Source: Ramlibacter agri
Lineage (GTDB): Bacteria; Pseudomonadota; Gammaproteobacteria; Burkholderiales; Burkholderiaceae_C
Direction of reading: 5' to 3'
DNA: 64,000 nucleotides
NCBI RefSeq assembly: GCF_012927085.1
Contig: NZ_JABBFX010000001.1
Span: 2,542,001 to 2,606,000 of the forward strand
Shown: positions 40,622-51,295 of the stretch, in pieces
Layout: every line of letters starts with the position of its first letter
How positions within the stretch are numbered: the stretch's first letter is position 1
The notes under the pieces: generated by a model
The model's input: the letters and a program-made list of their open reading frames with translations, nothing else
What the model was told of the DNA's origin: nothing
The model's database searches: none
Position numbers and translations under genes: made by a program

Positions 40622-41601
40622 CGACTGCCCAACCCTTCCGTCCCGTGATCGCCATCCATGGCGGCGCCGGCACCATGAGCCGCAACGGCGCGGCCGCCGG
40701 CCAGGAAGCCGCCTACCACCAGGCGCTGCGCGGCATCCTGCTGCCCGCGCAGCAATTGCTGGCCGGTGGCGGCAGCGCGCTGGACGCAGTCACGCTGGCG
40801 GTCGAACTGCTGGAAGACTGCCCGCTGTTCAACGCCGGCCACGGCGCGGTGTTCACCCACGACGAGACGCACGAGCTGGATGCGGCCGTGATGGATGGCG
40901 CCACCTTGCGCGCCGGCGCCGTCGCCTGCGTCAGCCACATCAAGCGGCCGGTGCGCGCCGCCCGCGCCGTCATGGAAGACAGCGACCACGTGCTGTTCGC
41001 CGGCGCCGGCGCCGAGGAATTCGCGCGCCGCCAGGGCCTGGATATGGTCGAGCCCTCCTACTTCTCCACCGAGCCGCGCCGCGAGCAGCTGCGGCGCGCC
41101 CTGGGCACCGACCGCGCGATGCTCGACCACGATGGCGCCGCGCTCGCCTTCCGTGCGCCGCCCGCGGCGCCGCTGGAAGAGCGCGGCAAGCTGGGCACCG
41201 TCGGCGCGGTGGCGCTGGACGTGCACGGCAACCTGGCCGCGGCGACTTCGACTGGCGGCATGACCAACAAGCAGCCGGGCCGCGTCGGCGACTCGCCCCT
41301 CATCGGCGCCGGCACCTATGCCGACAACGCGACGGCGGCCATCTCCTGCACCGGCACCGGCGAGATGTTCATTCGCCTGGCGACCGCCTACGACATCTGT
41401 GCCCGCATGCGCTACGCCGGCCTGTCGCTGGAGCAGGCGACGGACCTGGCCGTGCAGGAAGCGCTGCCCGCCATCGGCGGCCGCGGGGGGCTGGTGGCCG
41501 TCGACCGGCAAGGCAATGTGAGCATGCCCTTCAACACCGAAGGCATGTACCGCGGCTGCGCCCGCGTGGGCGAAGAGCCCGTGACCGCCATCTTCCGCTG
41601 A
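40618..41601 (+). CDS. iaaA: Isoaspartyl peptidase/L-asparaginase IaaA-type (Ntn hydrolase)
   Basis: A 327-residue Ntn-hydrolase precursor of the IaaA/EcAIII family, which autocleaves to expose a Thr nucleophile and hydrolyses beta-aspartyl peptides and asparagine. [11 protein letters not shown] is the N-terminal motif, [25 protein letters not shown] follows, and the cleavage site is in [11 protein letters not shown] (G193/T194). GTG 40618 overlaps the rpiR stop, and its stop overlaps the gsiA ATG. As in E. coli, iaaA precedes gsiABCD. Confidence 0.93.
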   Translation: MTTAQPFRPVIAIHGGAGTMSRNGAAAGQEAAYHQALRGILLPAQQLLAGGGSALDAVTLAVELLEDCPLFNAGHGAVFTHDETHELDAAVMDGATLRAGAVACVSHIKRPVRAARAVMEDSDHVLFAGAGAEEFARRQGLDMVEPSYFSTEPRREQLRRALGTDRAMLDHDGAALAFRAPPAAPLEERGKLGTVGAVALDVHGNLAAATSTGGMTNKQPGRVGDSPLIGAGTYADNATAAISCTGTGEMFIRLATAYDICARMRYAGLSLEQATDLAVQEALPAIGGRGGLVAVDRQGNVSMPFNTEGMYRGCARVGEEPVTAIFR

Positions 41602-43481
41602 TGCAAAGAGACGCCATCGCCCCGCTGGTGCTGCCCGAGCAGCGCGTGGTGCAGGTCGACGACCTGTCGGTGCGCTTTGCCGGTTCGGAGCGCACGGTCG
41701 ACGCCGTGATGGACCTGTCCTTCCACGTCGACCGCGGCGAGACGCTGGCCATCGTGGGCGAGTCGGGCTCGGGCAAGTCGGTGACTTCGCTGTCGCTGAT
41801 GCGGCTGGTGGAGCACGGCGGCGGCCACATCGTGGGCGGCCGCATGGCCCTGCGCCGCCGCGACGGCAACGTGCTGGACCTGGCGCGGGCAACGGACGCG
41901 ACGATGCGCGGCATCCGCGGCGCCGACATCGCGATGATCTTCCAGGAGCCGATGACCTCGCTGAACCCGGTGTTCACGGCCGGCGACCAGATCGCCGAAT
42001 CCGTGCGCGTGCACCAGGGCAAGAGCAGCTCCGAAGCGCGCGCCGAGGCGCTGCGCATGCTGGAACTGGTGCGCATCCCGGAAGCGCGCTCGGTGCTGGA
42101 CCGCTATCCGCACCAGCTTTCGGGTGGCATGCGCCAGCGCGTGATGATCGCGATGGCGCTGGCCTGCCGGCCGGCGCTGCTGATCGCCGACGAACCGACG
42201 ACGGCGCTGGACGTGACCATCCAGGCGCAGATCCTGCAGCTGATTCGCTCGCTGCAGGACGAGATGAACATGGGCGTGGTGTTCATCACCCACGACATGG
42301 GCGTGGTGGCCGAAGTGGCGGATCGCGTGCTGGTGATGTACCGCGGCCGGGGTGTGGAGACCGGCCCTTCGGAAGAGGTGTTCGCGCACCCGCGCGAGCG
42401 CTACACCCGCGCGCTGCTGGCGGCGGTGCCGCGGCTGGGCGCGATGCAGGGGACCGAGCTGCCGCGCAAGTTCGATTTGTTGCGTGCCGATGGAGCAGCG
42501 TCCCCGGCAGAGTCTGCCAGGCCGCAGGACACGGTGCGCGCCGACGAGCCGCCGGTGCTGCGCGTGCAGGACCTGGTGACGCGCTTCGACGTGCCCAGCG
42601 GACTGTTCGGCCGCGTGAAGAAGCGAGTGCATGCGGTGGAGCACGTCAGCTTCCAGCTGCAGCCTGGCGAGACGCTGGCGCTGGTGGGCGAATCCGGATG
42701 CGGCAAGTCGACCACCGGAAGGTCGCTGCTGCGGCTGGTGGACAGCGAGTCCGGCCTCATCCAGTTCGGCGGCCGCAACGTGCGCGAGCTGCCGCGGCGC
42801 GAGCTGCAGCAGCTGCGGCGCAACATCCAGTTCATCTTCCAGGACCCGTTCGCTTCGCTGGACCCGCGCCTCACGGTGGGCTTCACCATCATGGAGCCGC
42901 TGCTGGTGCACAAGCTGGCTGCGGGCGCCGAGGCGCAAGCGCGCGTCGAATGGCTGCTGCGCAAGGTGGGCCTGCCGCCCGACGTGGCGCAGCGCTACCC
43001 GCACGAGTTTTCCGGCGGCCAGCGGCAACGCATCGCGATCGCGCGCGCATTGGCGCTGAACCCCAAGGTGGTGATCGCCGACGAATCGGTGTCCGCGCTG
43101 GACGTGTCGATCCAGGCGCAGATCGTCAACCTGATGCTGGACCTGCAGCGCGAGCTGGGCGTCGCCTTCCTGTTCATCTCGCACGACATGGCGGTGGTGG
43201 AGCGCATCAGCCACCGCGTGGCCGTGATGTACCTGGGGCAGATCGTGGAGATCGGCCCGCGCCGCGCCATCTTCGAGAACCCACTGCACCCGTACACGAA
43301 GCGGCTGATGGCCGCCGTGCCCATCGCCGACCCGAGCCGCCGCCACCTGAAGCGCGCGCTGCTCGAAGGCGAAGTCCCCAGTCCGATCCGCGCCGTGGGC
43401 GACGAACCCGTCGTGCGCCCGCTGGTCGAGGTGGAACCCGGCCACTTCGTCGCCCGCCATCCGGTGGGTGACTACCGATGA
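41601..43481 (+). CDS. gsiA: Glutathione/peptide importer double ATPase (GsiA-like)
   Basis: A 626-residue fused ATPase with two complete ABC domains. Domain 1: [41 protein letters not shown]. Domain 2: [41 protein letters not shown] (Glu-Ser replaces Glu-Pro). The length equals E. coli GsiA (about 620). It energises the GsiCD permease. ATG 41601 overlaps the iaaA TGA, indicating coupled translation. Confidence 0.92.
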   Translation: MQRDAIAPLVLPEQRVVQVDDLSVRFAGSERTVDAVMDLSFHVDRGETLAIVGESGSGKSVTSLSLMRLVEHGGGHIVGGRMALRRRDGNVLDLARATDATMRGIRGADIAMIFQEPMTSLNPVFTAGDQIAESVRVHQGKSSSEARAEALRMLELVRIPEARSVLDRYPHQLSGGMRQRVMIAMALACRPALLIADEPTTALDVTIQAQILQLIRSLQDEMNMGVVFITHDMGVVAEVADRVLVMYRGRGVETGPSEEVFAHPRERYTRALLAAVPRLGAMQGTELPRKFDLLRADGAASPAESARPQDTVRADEPPVLRVQDLVTRFDVPSGLFGRVKKRVHAVEHVSFQLQPGETLALVGESGCGKSTTGRSLLRLVDSESGLIQFGGRNVRELPRRELQQLRRNIQFIFQDPFASLDPRLTVGFTIMEPLLVHKLAAGAEAQARVEWLLRKVGLPPDVAQRYPHEFSGGQRQRIAIARALALNPKVVIADESVSALDVSIQAQIVNLMLDLQRELGVAFLFISHDMAVVERISHRVAVMYLGQIVEIGPRRAIFENPLHPYTKRLMAAVPIADPSRRHLKRALLEGEVPSPIRAVGDEPVVRPLVEVEPGHFVARHPVGDYR

Positions 43482-43501
43482 TTTTTACTGAGGAGAAAGC
43501 A

Positions 43502-45043
43502 ATGAAACACACCCTCGCACCGTTTGCCGTCGCCGCGCTGGCGCTAGGCGCCACGCTGGCCACGCCCGCCTTCGCCGCGAAGGACGTGGTGGCCGCCGTC
43601 CAGTCGACCTTCACGACGATGGACCCCTACGACGCCAACGACACGCTGTCGCAGGCCGTGGCCAAGTCCTTCTACCAGGGCCTGTTCGGCTTCGACAGGA
43701 ACATGAAGATGGTGCCGGTGCTGGCCGAGAGCTACACCGCCAGCAAGGACGGCCTGACCTACACCGTCAAGCTGAAGAAGGGCATCAAGTTCCACGACGG
43801 CACCGACTTCAACGCCGAAGCCGTCAAGGCCAACTTCGACCGCGTCACCAACCCGGACAACAAGCTCAAGCGCTATGTCCTGTACAAGAACATCGAGAAG
43901 ACCGAGGTGGTGGACCCCACGACGGTGAAGTTCACGCTGCACGAGCCCTTCTCGCCCTTCATCAACTCGCTGGCCCACCCTTCCGCGGTGATCATCTCGC
44001 CGGCGGCGATCAAGGAATTCGGCAGCAAGGGCCTGGCCCAGCACCCGGTGGGCACCGGCCCCTTCAAGTTCGTCGAGTGGAAGCCCACCGACTACGTGAA
44101 GGTCGCCAAGTTCGACGGCTACTGGCGCAAGGGCTTCCCCAAGGTCGACACGATCACGTGGCGTCCGGTGGTGGACAACAACTCGCGCGCCGCGATGATG
44201 CAGACCGGCGAAGCGCACTTCACCTACCCGGTGCCCTACGAGCAGGCCGAGGTGCTGAAGACCAAGCCGGAGCTGCAGCTGGTGGCGGCGCCCTCCATCG
44301 TGCATCGCTACCTGTCGATGAACACGACGCAGAAGCCTTTCGACAACGTGAAGGTGCGCGAAGCGATCAACTACGCGATCAACAAGCAGGCGCTGGCCAA
44401 GGTGGCTTTCTCCGGCTATGCGATTCCCGCCGAAGGCGTGGTGCCCCACGGCGTGGAATATGCGGCGAAGCTGGGCCCCTGGCCTTATGACCCGAACAAG
44501 GCCAAGCAGCTGCTGAAGGAAGCCGGCTACCCGAACGGCTTCGAGACCACGCTCTGGTCCGCCTACAACTACTCCACTGCGCAGAAGGTGATCCAGTTCC
44601 TGCAGCAGCAGCTGCAGCAGGTGGGCATCAAGACGACGCTGCTGGCCATGGACGCCAGCCAGCGCGTGGAGAAGGTCGAAAGCGCGCAGGACCCGGCGAC
44701 CGCGCCGGTGCGCCTGTACTACGTCGGCTGGTCCTCGTCGACCGGTGAAGCCGACTGGGCCCTGCGCCCGCTGCTGGAATCGGGCTCCATCCCGCCGAAG
44801 CTGTTCAACACCGCCTACTACAAGAACGCGGAAGTGGACGGCGACATCCAGAAGGCGCTGAACACCACCGACAGCAAGGAGAAGGCCGCGCTGTACACGG
44901 ACGCGCAGAAGAAGATCTGGGCCGACGCGCCCTGGGCCTTCCTGGTGACCGAGCAGCTGCTGTCGGCCAGCTCGAAGAAGCTGTCTGGCTTCTACGTGAT
45001 GCCCGACGCCTCCTTCAACTTCGACGACGTCGACCTGAAGTAA
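43502..45043 (+). CDS. gsiB: Glutathione/peptide binding protein (GsiB-like, SBP family 5)
   Basis: A 513-residue periplasmic binding protein. ATG 43502 behind GAGGAGAAAGCA yields a signal peptide ending ...ATPAFAA-KD near residue 25. GsiB-type features: [83 protein letters not shown] and [18 protein letters not shown]. The length is that of E. coli GsiB. It hands glutathione or another peptide to GsiCD. Confidence 0.9.
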   Translation: MKHTLAPFAVAALALGATLATPAFAAKDVVAAVQSTFTTMDPYDANDTLSQAVAKSFYQGLFGFDRNMKMVPVLAESYTASKDGLTYTVKLKKGIKFHDGTDFNAEAVKANFDRVTNPDNKLKRYVLYKNIEKTEVVDPTTVKFTLHEPFSPFINSLAHPSAVIISPAAIKEFGSKGLAQHPVGTGPFKFVEWKPTDYVKVAKFDGYWRKGFPKVDTITWRPVVDNNSRAAMMQTGEAHFTYPVPYEQAEVLKTKPELQLVAAPSIVHRYLSMNTTQKPFDNVKVREAINYAINKQALAKVAFSGYAIPAEGVVPHGVEYAAKLGPWPYDPNKAKQLLKEAGYPNGFETTLWSAYNYSTAQKVIQFLQQQLQQVGIKTTLLAMDASQRVEKVESAQDPATAPVRLYYVGWSSSTGEADWALRPLLESGSIPPKLFNTAYYKNAEVDGDIQKALNTTDSKEKAALYTDAQKKIWADAPWAFLVTEQLLSASSKKLSGFYVMPDASFNFDDVDLK

Positions 45044-45059
45044 GCCTGCAAGCACCGCG

Positions 45060-45980
45060 ATGGCCGGTTATCTCCTCAAGCGCCTCCTCGGCCTGTTGCC
45101 GACGCTGCTGATCGTCGCGGTGCTGGTGTTCCTGTTCGTCCACATGCTGCCGGGCGACCCGGCCCGGCTGGCCGCCGGGCCGGAGGCCGACCAGCAGACC
45201 GTGGAACTCGTGCGCCAGGACCTGGGCCTGGACAAGCCGATCACGACGCAGTTCGTCGATTTCTTCTGGCGCATGCTGCATCTCGATTTCGGCCAGTCGC
45301 TGCGGACCAAGCGGCCGGTAGCCACCGAGATCGCCGACCGCTTCATGCCCACGCTGTTGCTGACGATCGCCGCCATGGTGTGGTCGGTCGTCTTCGGCAT
45401 GGCGATCGGCATCGCGTCGGCCGTGTACCGCAACAAGTGGCCGGACCGCCTGGGCATGACGCTCGCGGTGTCCGGCATCTCCTTCCCGGCCTTCGCGCTG
45501 GGCATGCTGCTGATGGAGGTCTTCTCCGTCTACCTGGGCTGGCTGCCGACCGTGGGTGCGGACAGCTGGCGCCACTACATCCTGCCGTCCATCACGCTGG
45601 GCGCCGCCGTGGCGGCCGTGATGGCGCGCTTCACCCGCGCGTCCTTCATCGAGGTGGTGCGCGAAGACTTCGTGCGCACCGCGCGGGCCAAGGGCCTCAA
45701 CGAACGCGTGGTGCTGTTCAAGCACTGCATGCGCAATGCGCTGATCCCGGTGGTCACCATGATGGGCCTGCAGTTCGGCTTTTTGCTGGGCGGCTCCATC
45801 GTCGTCGAGACCGTCTTCAACTGGCCCGGCGTCGGCCGCCTGCTGGTGGACGCCGTGACCATGCGCGACTACCCGGTGATCCAGGCGCTGGTGCTGCTGT
45901 TCTCGCTGGAATTCATCCTGATCAACCTCGTCGTGGACCTGCTGTACGGGTTCATCAATCCCACCATCCGCTACCGATGA
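45060..45980 (+). CDS. gsiC: Peptide ABC permease GsiC/DppB type
   Basis: A 306-residue permease: the N-terminal helix [33 protein letters not shown], the EAA loop [31 protein letters not shown] and the end [12 protein letters not shown] typical of GsiC/DppB. It follows the binding protein by 16 bp and its stop overlaps gsiD by four bases. Confidence 0.92.
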   Translation: MAGYLLKRLLGLLPTLLIVAVLVFLFVHMLPGDPARLAAGPEADQQTVELVRQDLGLDKPITTQFVDFFWRMLHLDFGQSLRTKRPVATEIADRFMPTLLLTIAAMVWSVVFGMAIGIASAVYRNKWPDRLGMTLAVSGISFPAFALGMLLMEVFSVYLGWLPTVGADSWRHYILPSITLGAAVAAVMARFTRASFIEVVREDFVRTARAKGLNERVVLFKHCMRNALIPVVTMMGLQFGFLLGGSIVVETVFNWPGVGRLLVDAVTMRDYPVIQALVLLFSLEFILINLVVDLLYGFINPTIRYR

Positions 45981-46912
45981 ACGAGCCCGACAACCCCTCG
46001 CTCGTGACCGACGCCGCCGCGCCGGAAGCGGATGCCGCGCCGGCCATGGCCGCCGCTTCGCGCGTGCGCACGCCCTGGAGCGAGTTCTGGCGCAAGTTCC
46101 GCAAGCAGCACGTGGCGCTGGCCGCGCTGGCCTTCGTGCTGCTGCTGGTGGTGGTGGCCATCGTCGCGCCGTGGATCACGCCTTACGACGCCGAGAACTA
46201 CTTCGACTACGACGCGCTGAACCAGGGGCCGTCGATGGCGCACTGGATGGGCGTCGACGCGCTGGGGCACGACATCTTCAGCCGCATCCTGATGGGCGCG
46301 CGCATTTCGCTGGCCACCGGCTTCTTCTCGGTGGCCATCGGCGGCGTCATCGGCTCCGCGCTGGGGCTGATGGCCGGCTACTACGGCGGCTGGTGGGACC
46401 GCATCGTGATGCGCATCTCCGACGTGCTGTTCGCCTTCCCCGGCATCCTGCTGGCGCTGGGCGTGGTGGCCATCCTGGGCCCGAGCATCATCAACGTGGT
46501 GGTGGCCGTGTCGGTGTTCAGCGTGCCGGCCTTCGCGCGCCTGGTGCGCGGCAACACGCTGGTGCTGAAGCAGATGACCTACGTGGAGGCGGTCAAGAGC
46601 GTCGGCGCCTCCGACTGGACCATCCTGACGCGGCACATCCTGCCGGGCAGCATCTCGGCGATCGTCGTCTACTTCACGATGCGCCTGGGCACGTCGATCA
46701 TCACGGCGGCCAGCCTGTCCTTCCTGGGCATGGGCGCGCAGCCGCCGACGCCGGAGTGGGGCGCGATGCTGAACGAGGCGCGCGCCGACATGGTGAACGC
46801 GCCGCACGTGGCGCTGTTCCCCAGCCTCGCGATCTTCTTCACGGTGCTGGCGTTCAACCTGCTGGGCGACGGCTTGCGGGATGCGCTCGATCCGAAGATC
46901 GATCGCTCCTGA
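45977..46912 (+). CDS. gsiD: Peptide ABC permease GsiD/DppC type
   Basis: A 311-residue permease. ATG 45977 overlaps the gsiC TGA. It has the first helix [51 protein letters not shown], the EAA loop [24 protein letters not shown] and an end [16 protein letters not shown]. It forms the transmembrane pair with GsiC. Confidence 0.92.
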   Translation: MNEPDNPSLVTDAAAPEADAAPAMAAASRVRTPWSEFWRKFRKQHVALAALAFVLLLVVVAIVAPWITPYDAENYFDYDALNQGPSMAHWMGVDALGHDIFSRILMGARISLATGFFSVAIGGVIGSALGLMAGYYGGWWDRIVMRISDVLFAFPGILLALGVVAILGPSIINVVVAVSVFSVPAFARLVRGNTLVLKQMTYVEAVKSVGASDWTILTRHILPGSISAIVVYFTMRLGTSIITAASLSFLGMGAQPPTPEWGAMLNEARADMVNAPHVALFPSLAIFFTVLAFNLLGDGLRDALDPKIDRS

Positions 46913-46917
46913 GTTCC

Positions 46918-47919
46918 ATGGACCTGCCCTTCATCGGCCGCCTGACTGCCGGCGCGCGTGACGCCATCAGCGACCTCGCGGGCGTGACGGTGGGGCATTG
47001 CACTCTTGCGGAAGGCGACGTGCAGACCGGTGTGACGGTGGTGCGTCCGCATGCAGGCGATCCGTATCGCGATCGCGTGCCGGCGGCGGCCGTGGTGCTG
47101 AACGGGTTCGGCAAGAGCGTCGGGCTGGTGCAGGTCGAGGAGCTGGGCGTGCTGGAAACGCCCATCGCGCTGACCAACACCTTTTCGGTGGCTGCGGTGG
47201 CCCAGGCGCAGATTCGCTCCTGCATTGCTGCCAACCCGGAGTGCGGGCGCGGGCTGGCGACGGTGAATCCGCTGGTGTTCGAGTGCAATGACGGTTTCCT
47301 CAACGACATCCAGCGCATGGTGGTCGGCGAGCCGCATTACCTGCAGGCGCTCGCGAATGCCAGTGCACAGGTGGAAGAGGGCGCGGTCGGCGCGGGGCGC
47401 GGCATGTCCTGCTTCGAGCTGAAGGGCGGCATCGGGACGGCTTCGCGCGTCGCGGGCGGCCACACGGTGGGCGCGCTCGTGCTGGCGAATTTCGGCAAGC
47501 TGCACCAGTTGCGGATCGCGGGCGCGCCGGTGGGCGAGACGCTCGCGGGGCGGCGCGCTTCGGACGCTTCGCCCGAAAAGGGCTCCATCATCCTGCTGCT
47601 GGCCACCGACGCGCCGCTCGATGCGCGGCAGTTGCGCCGCCTTGCGCTGCGAGCCGGCGCCGGCCTGGCGCGCACCGGCTCGGTGTTCGGGCACGGCAGC
47701 GGCGACATCGCGCTGGCTTTCTCCACCGCCTACACCGTGCCGCTGGAAGCCACGCGCCCGATGCCCGCACTGGCCATGCTGCACGAATCCCTGATCGACA
47801 AGCTGTTCGAAGCCGCGGCGGACAGCACCGAACAATCCATCTTGCGCGCGCTGTGGCGAGCAACGCCGGTCACCGGCCGCGACGGCAACCAGCGCGAAGC
47901 GCTGACGGACCTCCTATGA
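46918..47919 (+). CDS. DmpA-type P1 aminopeptidase (L-aminopeptidase/D-esterase)
   Basis: A 333-residue self-processing peptidase of the DmpA/BapA family (DOM fold). It shows ISDLAGVTVGHCTL, AAAVVLNGFGKSVGLVQVEELGVLETPIALTNTF, NPLVFECNDGFLND, VGAGRGMSCFELKGGIGTASR, TVGALVLANFG and the cleavage/nucleophile site EKGSIILLLATDAPL (G222/S223), the equivalent of Gly-Ser in DmpA. Such enzymes release N-terminal L-, D- or beta-amino acids. The gene is five bases after gsiD, so peptides imported by Gsi can be cut by it. A cytosolic location is likely, because there is no signal. Confidence 0.9.
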   Translation: MDLPFIGRLTAGARDAISDLAGVTVGHCTLAEGDVQTGVTVVRPHAGDPYRDRVPAAAVVLNGFGKSVGLVQVEELGVLETPIALTNTFSVAAVAQAQIRSCIAANPECGRGLATVNPLVFECNDGFLNDIQRMVVGEPHYLQALANASAQVEEGAVGAGRGMSCFELKGGIGTASRVAGGHTVGALVLANFGKLHQLRIAGAPVGETLAGRRASDASPEKGSIILLLATDAPLDARQLRRLALRAGAGLARTGSVFGHGSGDIALAFSTAYTVPLEATRPMPALAMLHESLIDKLFEAAADSTEQSILRALWRATPVTGRDGNQREALTDLL

Positions 47920-47931
47920 ACCGCGCCCTTC

Positions 47932-47991
47932 GTCATTCCCGCGCAGGCGGGAACCCAGGGCGCCCTGGATCCCCGCCTCCGCGGGGATGAC
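47932..47991. repeat. REP/MITE-type dispersed palindrome
   Basis: GTCATTCCCGCGCAGGCGGG and its imperfect inverse CCCCGCCTCCGCGGGGATGAC flank a short spacer (AACCCAGGGCGCCCTGGAT) in the gap between the dmpA-like and dppA-like genes. This is the well-known betaproteobacterial dispersed repeat whose translation reads VIPAEAGIQ...RLRGND. It folds into a long hairpin and could attenuate transcription or protect the upstream mRNA. Confidence 0.85.
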
Positions 47992-48000
47992 CGAATCCCC

Positions 48001-48819
48001 ATGAAAGTCCTGATCTCCACCGACATCGAAGGCGTCGCCGGCGTCTTCAGCCACCAGCAGACGCGCTCCGGCAACCCGGAGTACGAGCGCGCCCGCCTGC
48101 TGATGACGCACGAGGCAAACGCCGCCATCGCCGGCGCCTTCGACGCCGGCGCCGAGGAAGTGCTGGTCAACGACTCGCACGGCGACTACCGCAACATGCC
48201 GGCCGAACTGCTGGACCCGCGGGCGCAGTACGTGGCCGGCAAGCCGCGCTATCTGGGCATGATGGGCGGCCTGGAAGCCGGCGCCACGGCCGTCTGCATG
48301 GTCGGCTACCACTCGCGCGCGCAGGGCCGAGGCATCCTGGCGCACACCATCAACAGCTTCGCCTTTGCCCGCGTGTCCTTCAACGGCCAGGAAATGGGCG
48401 AGGCCGGCATCTACGGCGCCCTGGCCGGCGAGCGCGGCGCGGCCGTGGTCATGGCCAGCGGTGACGACGTCTTCATCGAGGAACACCGGCCGCTGTTTCC
48501 GCAGGCCGTGTTCGTGCAGACCAAGCGCGCGACCGGCCAGACCAGCGGCATCAGCCTGTCGCCCGAGCAGTCCTGCGCCGACATTCGCGCTGGCGTGGCC
48601 CAGGCGCTGGCGAACCGGAATGGTGCGCAGCCGCTGAGGCTGCAGCTGCCGCTGGCCGTGCGCATCCAGACCCAGACGCCGGCGCTGGCCGACCTGTTCT
48701 GCCAGTGGCCGACCCTGCAGAGGCTGGCCGGCGACGAGATCGGCTTCGAGGCGCCAAGCGTGGAATTTGCCCTGCGGATGATCAACTGCCTGTCCGCGAT
48801 GTCCTCGCTCCTGAGGTAA
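48001..48819 (+). CDS. D-aminopeptidase, peptidase family M55 (DppA-like)
   Basis: A 272-residue zinc aminopeptidase. The metal ligands of B. subtilis DppA are at the same positions: D8 and E10 in STDIEG, H60 in NDSHGDYRNM and H104 in GYHSRAQ. The C-terminus is slightly divergent. M55 enzymes release D-amino acids from short D-peptides such as muropeptide fragments. It closes the iaaA-gsi-dmpA operon, although the REP element lies between. The combination of a beta-aspartyl peptidase, a P1 aminopeptidase and a D-aminopeptidase behind one importer implies scavenging of unusual peptides, cell-wall fragments included. Confidence 0.9.
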   Translation: MKVLISTDIEGVAGVFSHQQTRSGNPEYERARLLMTHEANAAIAGAFDAGAEEVLVNDSHGDYRNMPAELLDPRAQYVAGKPRYLGMMGGLEAGATAVCMVGYHSRAQGRGILAHTINSFAFARVSFNGQEMGEAGIYGALAGERGAAVVMASGDDVFIEEHRPLFPQAVFVQTKRATGQTSGISLSPEQSCADIRAGVAQALANRNGAQPLRLQLPLAVRIQTQTPALADLFCQWPTLQRLAGDEIGFEAPSVEFALRMINCLSAMSSLLR

Positions 48820-48891
48820 AACTGCGTAAATCCGCGTAAGCACGCGGGTGTATCCGGTCTTCGTCACGGGCACACGCGAAAATCCCGGACC

Positions 48892-49116
48892 ATGAAGGTT
48901 ACGTATGTCAGCAAGGGCGGCGAGGGGCCAGCCTACGAAATCGAGGCCGATCGGCACGGGAACTTCACCATCCGCCAGGACGGCAGGGTGGTGAAGCGGG
49001 TCAGTTCGCTGCCCGACTATGTCGGCCGCCCCCGCTGGGGCAGCAAGAAACTGGAACAGTCGGCGCTCGACGAGGCGAAGGCGGCGATCGACGCCCATCA
49101 CCTGACAGAACGCTGA
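48892..49116 (+). CDS. Small conserved-type hypothetical protein
   Basis: A 74-residue basic protein starting MKVTYVSKGGEGPAYEIEADRHGNFTIRQDGRVVKRV. It has no cysteine, no signal and no recognised domain. It has a plausible start with GGACC upstream, but no strong ribosome site. It converges with the MFS gene with a 1-bp gap. The region before it (48820-48891) holds two GCGTAA repeats. Confidence 0.6.
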   Translation: MKVTYVSKGGEGPAYEIEADRHGNFTIRQDGRVVKRVSSLPDYVGRPRWGSKKLEQSALDEAKAAIDAHHLTER

Positions 49117-49117
49117 A

Positions 49118-50350
49118 TCAGCCCCGCCGCCGCACCCAATACCCTAAGAAGCCCAGCGCCAACAAAAGCACGATCGCCGACGCGACCAGCGAATGGTGGA
49201 TGCCGATGGCGCTGCCGCCCAGGCCCACGGTGATGCCGGCGAAGGCTCGCAGGCCGAGGGCCGACATGTTGTACAGGCCGATCACGCGCCCGCGCGAAGC
49301 CTCCGGCGCGTGCACCTGCACCAGCGTCATCGCGATGCTGCTGAAGGCCAGCTCGCACACGCCGGCGGCGAACAGCAGCGCCAGCGCCATCGGGTAGGCG
49401 CTCGTGGCCGCGAAGCCGGCCAGCGCCACGCACCACAGCATGGCCATGACCAATGCCGTGCGCGGCGTCGTGGACAAAAGGCCGCCGCGGCTTTCCAGCA
49501 GCAGGCCCGCCACCAGCGCGCCGGCCGCATCCGCCGCCAGCAGCATGCTGTAGGTGGCGCCGGGGTCTCCATGCCCGAGGTCCTGCGCGAAGCCCGGCAT
49601 CTGGGCCTGGTAGCTGTTGCCCACGAAGAAGGACGCGCAGCCGGCCAGCAGGATCATGGCCGCCAGCAGCCGCTGGGAGCGCACTTCAGTGATCGTGCGG
49701 GAGATGTCCGCGAAGCCGCGCACCGGCCGCGGCGGTGCCGCCGGCGCCGCGCGGAATTTCGGGCCATAGGGCGCTTTCCACAGCCACAGCACGGCGGGCA
49801 GGTAGAACAGCGCGTTCAGCAGCAGGCCGTAGCGCGGCCCCAGCGTGAGCATGATCGCGCCGCCGACGGCCGGCCCGACCAGCACGCCCAGCGTGCGCGC
49901 GGTCGCCATCAGCCGCACGCCGCTGCCCAGCGACTGCTGCGGCACGATGTCGTGCAGCAGCATCTGGCTGGCGCCCTGCCACAGCACGCCGGCGCAGCCG
50001 TGGATGACCAGCAGCGCCATCGCCTCCCACAGCTGCAGCGAGTCGGTGATGAAGAACCAGGCCCAGCCCAGCGAGGCCAGGATGAACAGGCCCATGCCGC
50101 ACTGGATGATGCGGCGCGGGTCGAAGCGGTCGGCCAGCGCGCCGGCGGGCACCGAGAACAGCAGGAAGGGCAGCCAGTGCGAGACCACCGCGAAGCCGCC
50201 GAGCGCGGGCGAATGGAACTCCTGGAACACCATCCAGTAGCTGATGACGTGCTCGATGTTGTCGGCCATCATCGCCAGCAGGTAGGTACCGCAGTGGGCC
50301 TGGAAGCCGCGGATGCGAAGGGCGGCAAAGGAAGGGGCGGCAGTGGACAT
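49118..50350 (-). CDS. MFS transporter (EntS/MFS_3-like)
   Basis: A 410-residue membrane protein with about twelve helices, starting with an MFS_3-type N-terminus (FAALRIRGFQAHCGTYLLAMMADNIEHVISYWMVFQEFHSPALGGF) and loop motif GALADRFDPRRIIQCGM. The family includes EntS-like siderophore and drug exporters. It stands alone between the hypothetical gene and the DUF2059 gene, 45 bp upstream. Substrate unknown. Confidence 0.88.
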   Translation of the reverse strand: MSTAAPSFAALRIRGFQAHCGTYLLAMMADNIEHVISYWMVFQEFHSPALGGFAVVSHWLPFLLFSVPAGALADRFDPRRIIQCGMGLFILASLGWAWFFITDSLQLWEAMALLVIHGCAGVLWQGASQMLLHDIVPQQSLGSGVRLMATARTLGVLVGPAVGGAIMLTLGPRYGLLLNALFYLPAVLWLWKAPYGPKFRAAPAAPPRPVRGFADISRTITEVRSQRLLAAMILLAGCASFFVGNSYQAQMPGFAQDLGHGDPGATYSMLLAADAAGALVAGLLLESRGGLLSTTPRTALVMAMLWCVALAGFAATSAYPMALALLFAAGVCELAFSSIAMTLVQVHAPEASRGRVIGLYNMSALGLRAFAGITVGLGGSAIGIHHSLVASAIVLLLALGFLGYWVRRRG

Positions 50351-50394
50351 CGGGTCGCGAAAGAGGTGACCGGGAGGCGCGGGCGCGCCTTCGG

Positions 50395-51231
50395 TCAGAT
50401 GTTGTTGCTGTCGCGGGTGCCGGGCAGCCGGCGGCCCATTTCACGCGCGGCATCGGTGAGGGCCGCATCGACGGCGTCGAAGCTGACGTCGTTGAAGCGC
50501 GTGCCGGCCGGCGTGCGGACGAAGGAGAGATAGCGACGCAGGCGCTCCGCCGGCACCGTGGCATAGGTGCGGGCGAACAGGGCCAGCGTGATCGCGGCGC
50601 TGGCTTCGACCATCTCGGGACGCTGCGTCTCCAGCATGTCCTTCAGCTGGTCCGCGGACGGCGCGGGCGCTCCGGGCTGCGCGCTGGCCGCGCCGATCTG
50701 CACCGCGATGGCGGTGCCGATGGAAAGCTGCACCATGGCCTCGGCCGCGCGTGTCGCCGCCATCAGGTTCTGCAGCAGCTTGCGGCGCGCAGCCGGCATC
50801 TGCCTCAGCAGGGCCATGCCTTCCTGCATCGCGGCCCGCGGATCGTCCTCGCCCTGGGACGAGGCCTCCTCGGCGCGCGTGATGGCCTGGCCGTCCGGCG
50901 AGTCGAACCAGCGCTGCAGCGCCTCGAGGTGCCGGGCTTCGAGTTCCTCGGCGACTACGGCGGTGCACTTGTCGCGCAGGCGTTCGGGCGCATACGCGGT
51001 CTCGACCGCGCGGGCGATGCGGGCCTTTTCTGAATCGGCAGGCTCCACGCCGGCCTGCGCAAAGCCTTGCAGCACTTCCGCTTCGACCTGCGGCGCCAGG
51101 TTGCCGACCTGTTCCCAGATGCCGGACTTCCGCACCAGGCTCTCGGCCGCCGGCCGGTCGATGTCGGCGCGGGCCAGGGTGGCAGCGGCGAGCAGGGCTG
51201 CGAGGCAGAAAGCGCGGAGGAGGAATTTCAT
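50395..51231 (-). CDS. DUF2059-type exported protein
   Basis: A 278-residue protein. ATG 51231 gives a Sec signal peptide (LLRAFCLAALLAAATLARA). The C-terminal half matches DUF2059 (LARTYATVPAERLRRYLSFVRTPAGTRFNDVSFDAVDAAL); the first half has several short helices and SPDGQAIT. Function unknown. The longer frame upstream (to 51552) is the shadow of the selenoprotein-like gene. Confidence 0.78.
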   Translation of the reverse strand: MKFLLRAFCLAALLAAATLARADIDRPAAESLVRKSGIWEQVGNLAPQVEAEVLQGFAQAGVEPADSEKARIARAVETAYAPERLRDKCTAVVAEELEARHLEALQRWFDSPDGQAITRAEEASSQGEDDPRAAMQEGMALLRQMPAARRKLLQNLMAATRAAEAMVQLSIGTAIAVQIGAASAQPGAPAPSADQLKDMLETQRPEMVEASAAITLALFARTYATVPAERLRRYLSFVRTPAGTRFNDVSFDAVDAALTDAAREMGRRLPGTRDSNNI

Positions 51232-51295
51232 GCTGGATCGGCCGCCTTGTTTTGCCGTCGATCTTAAGCTCGGCAGCCGAAACCGGCTGGCGACC

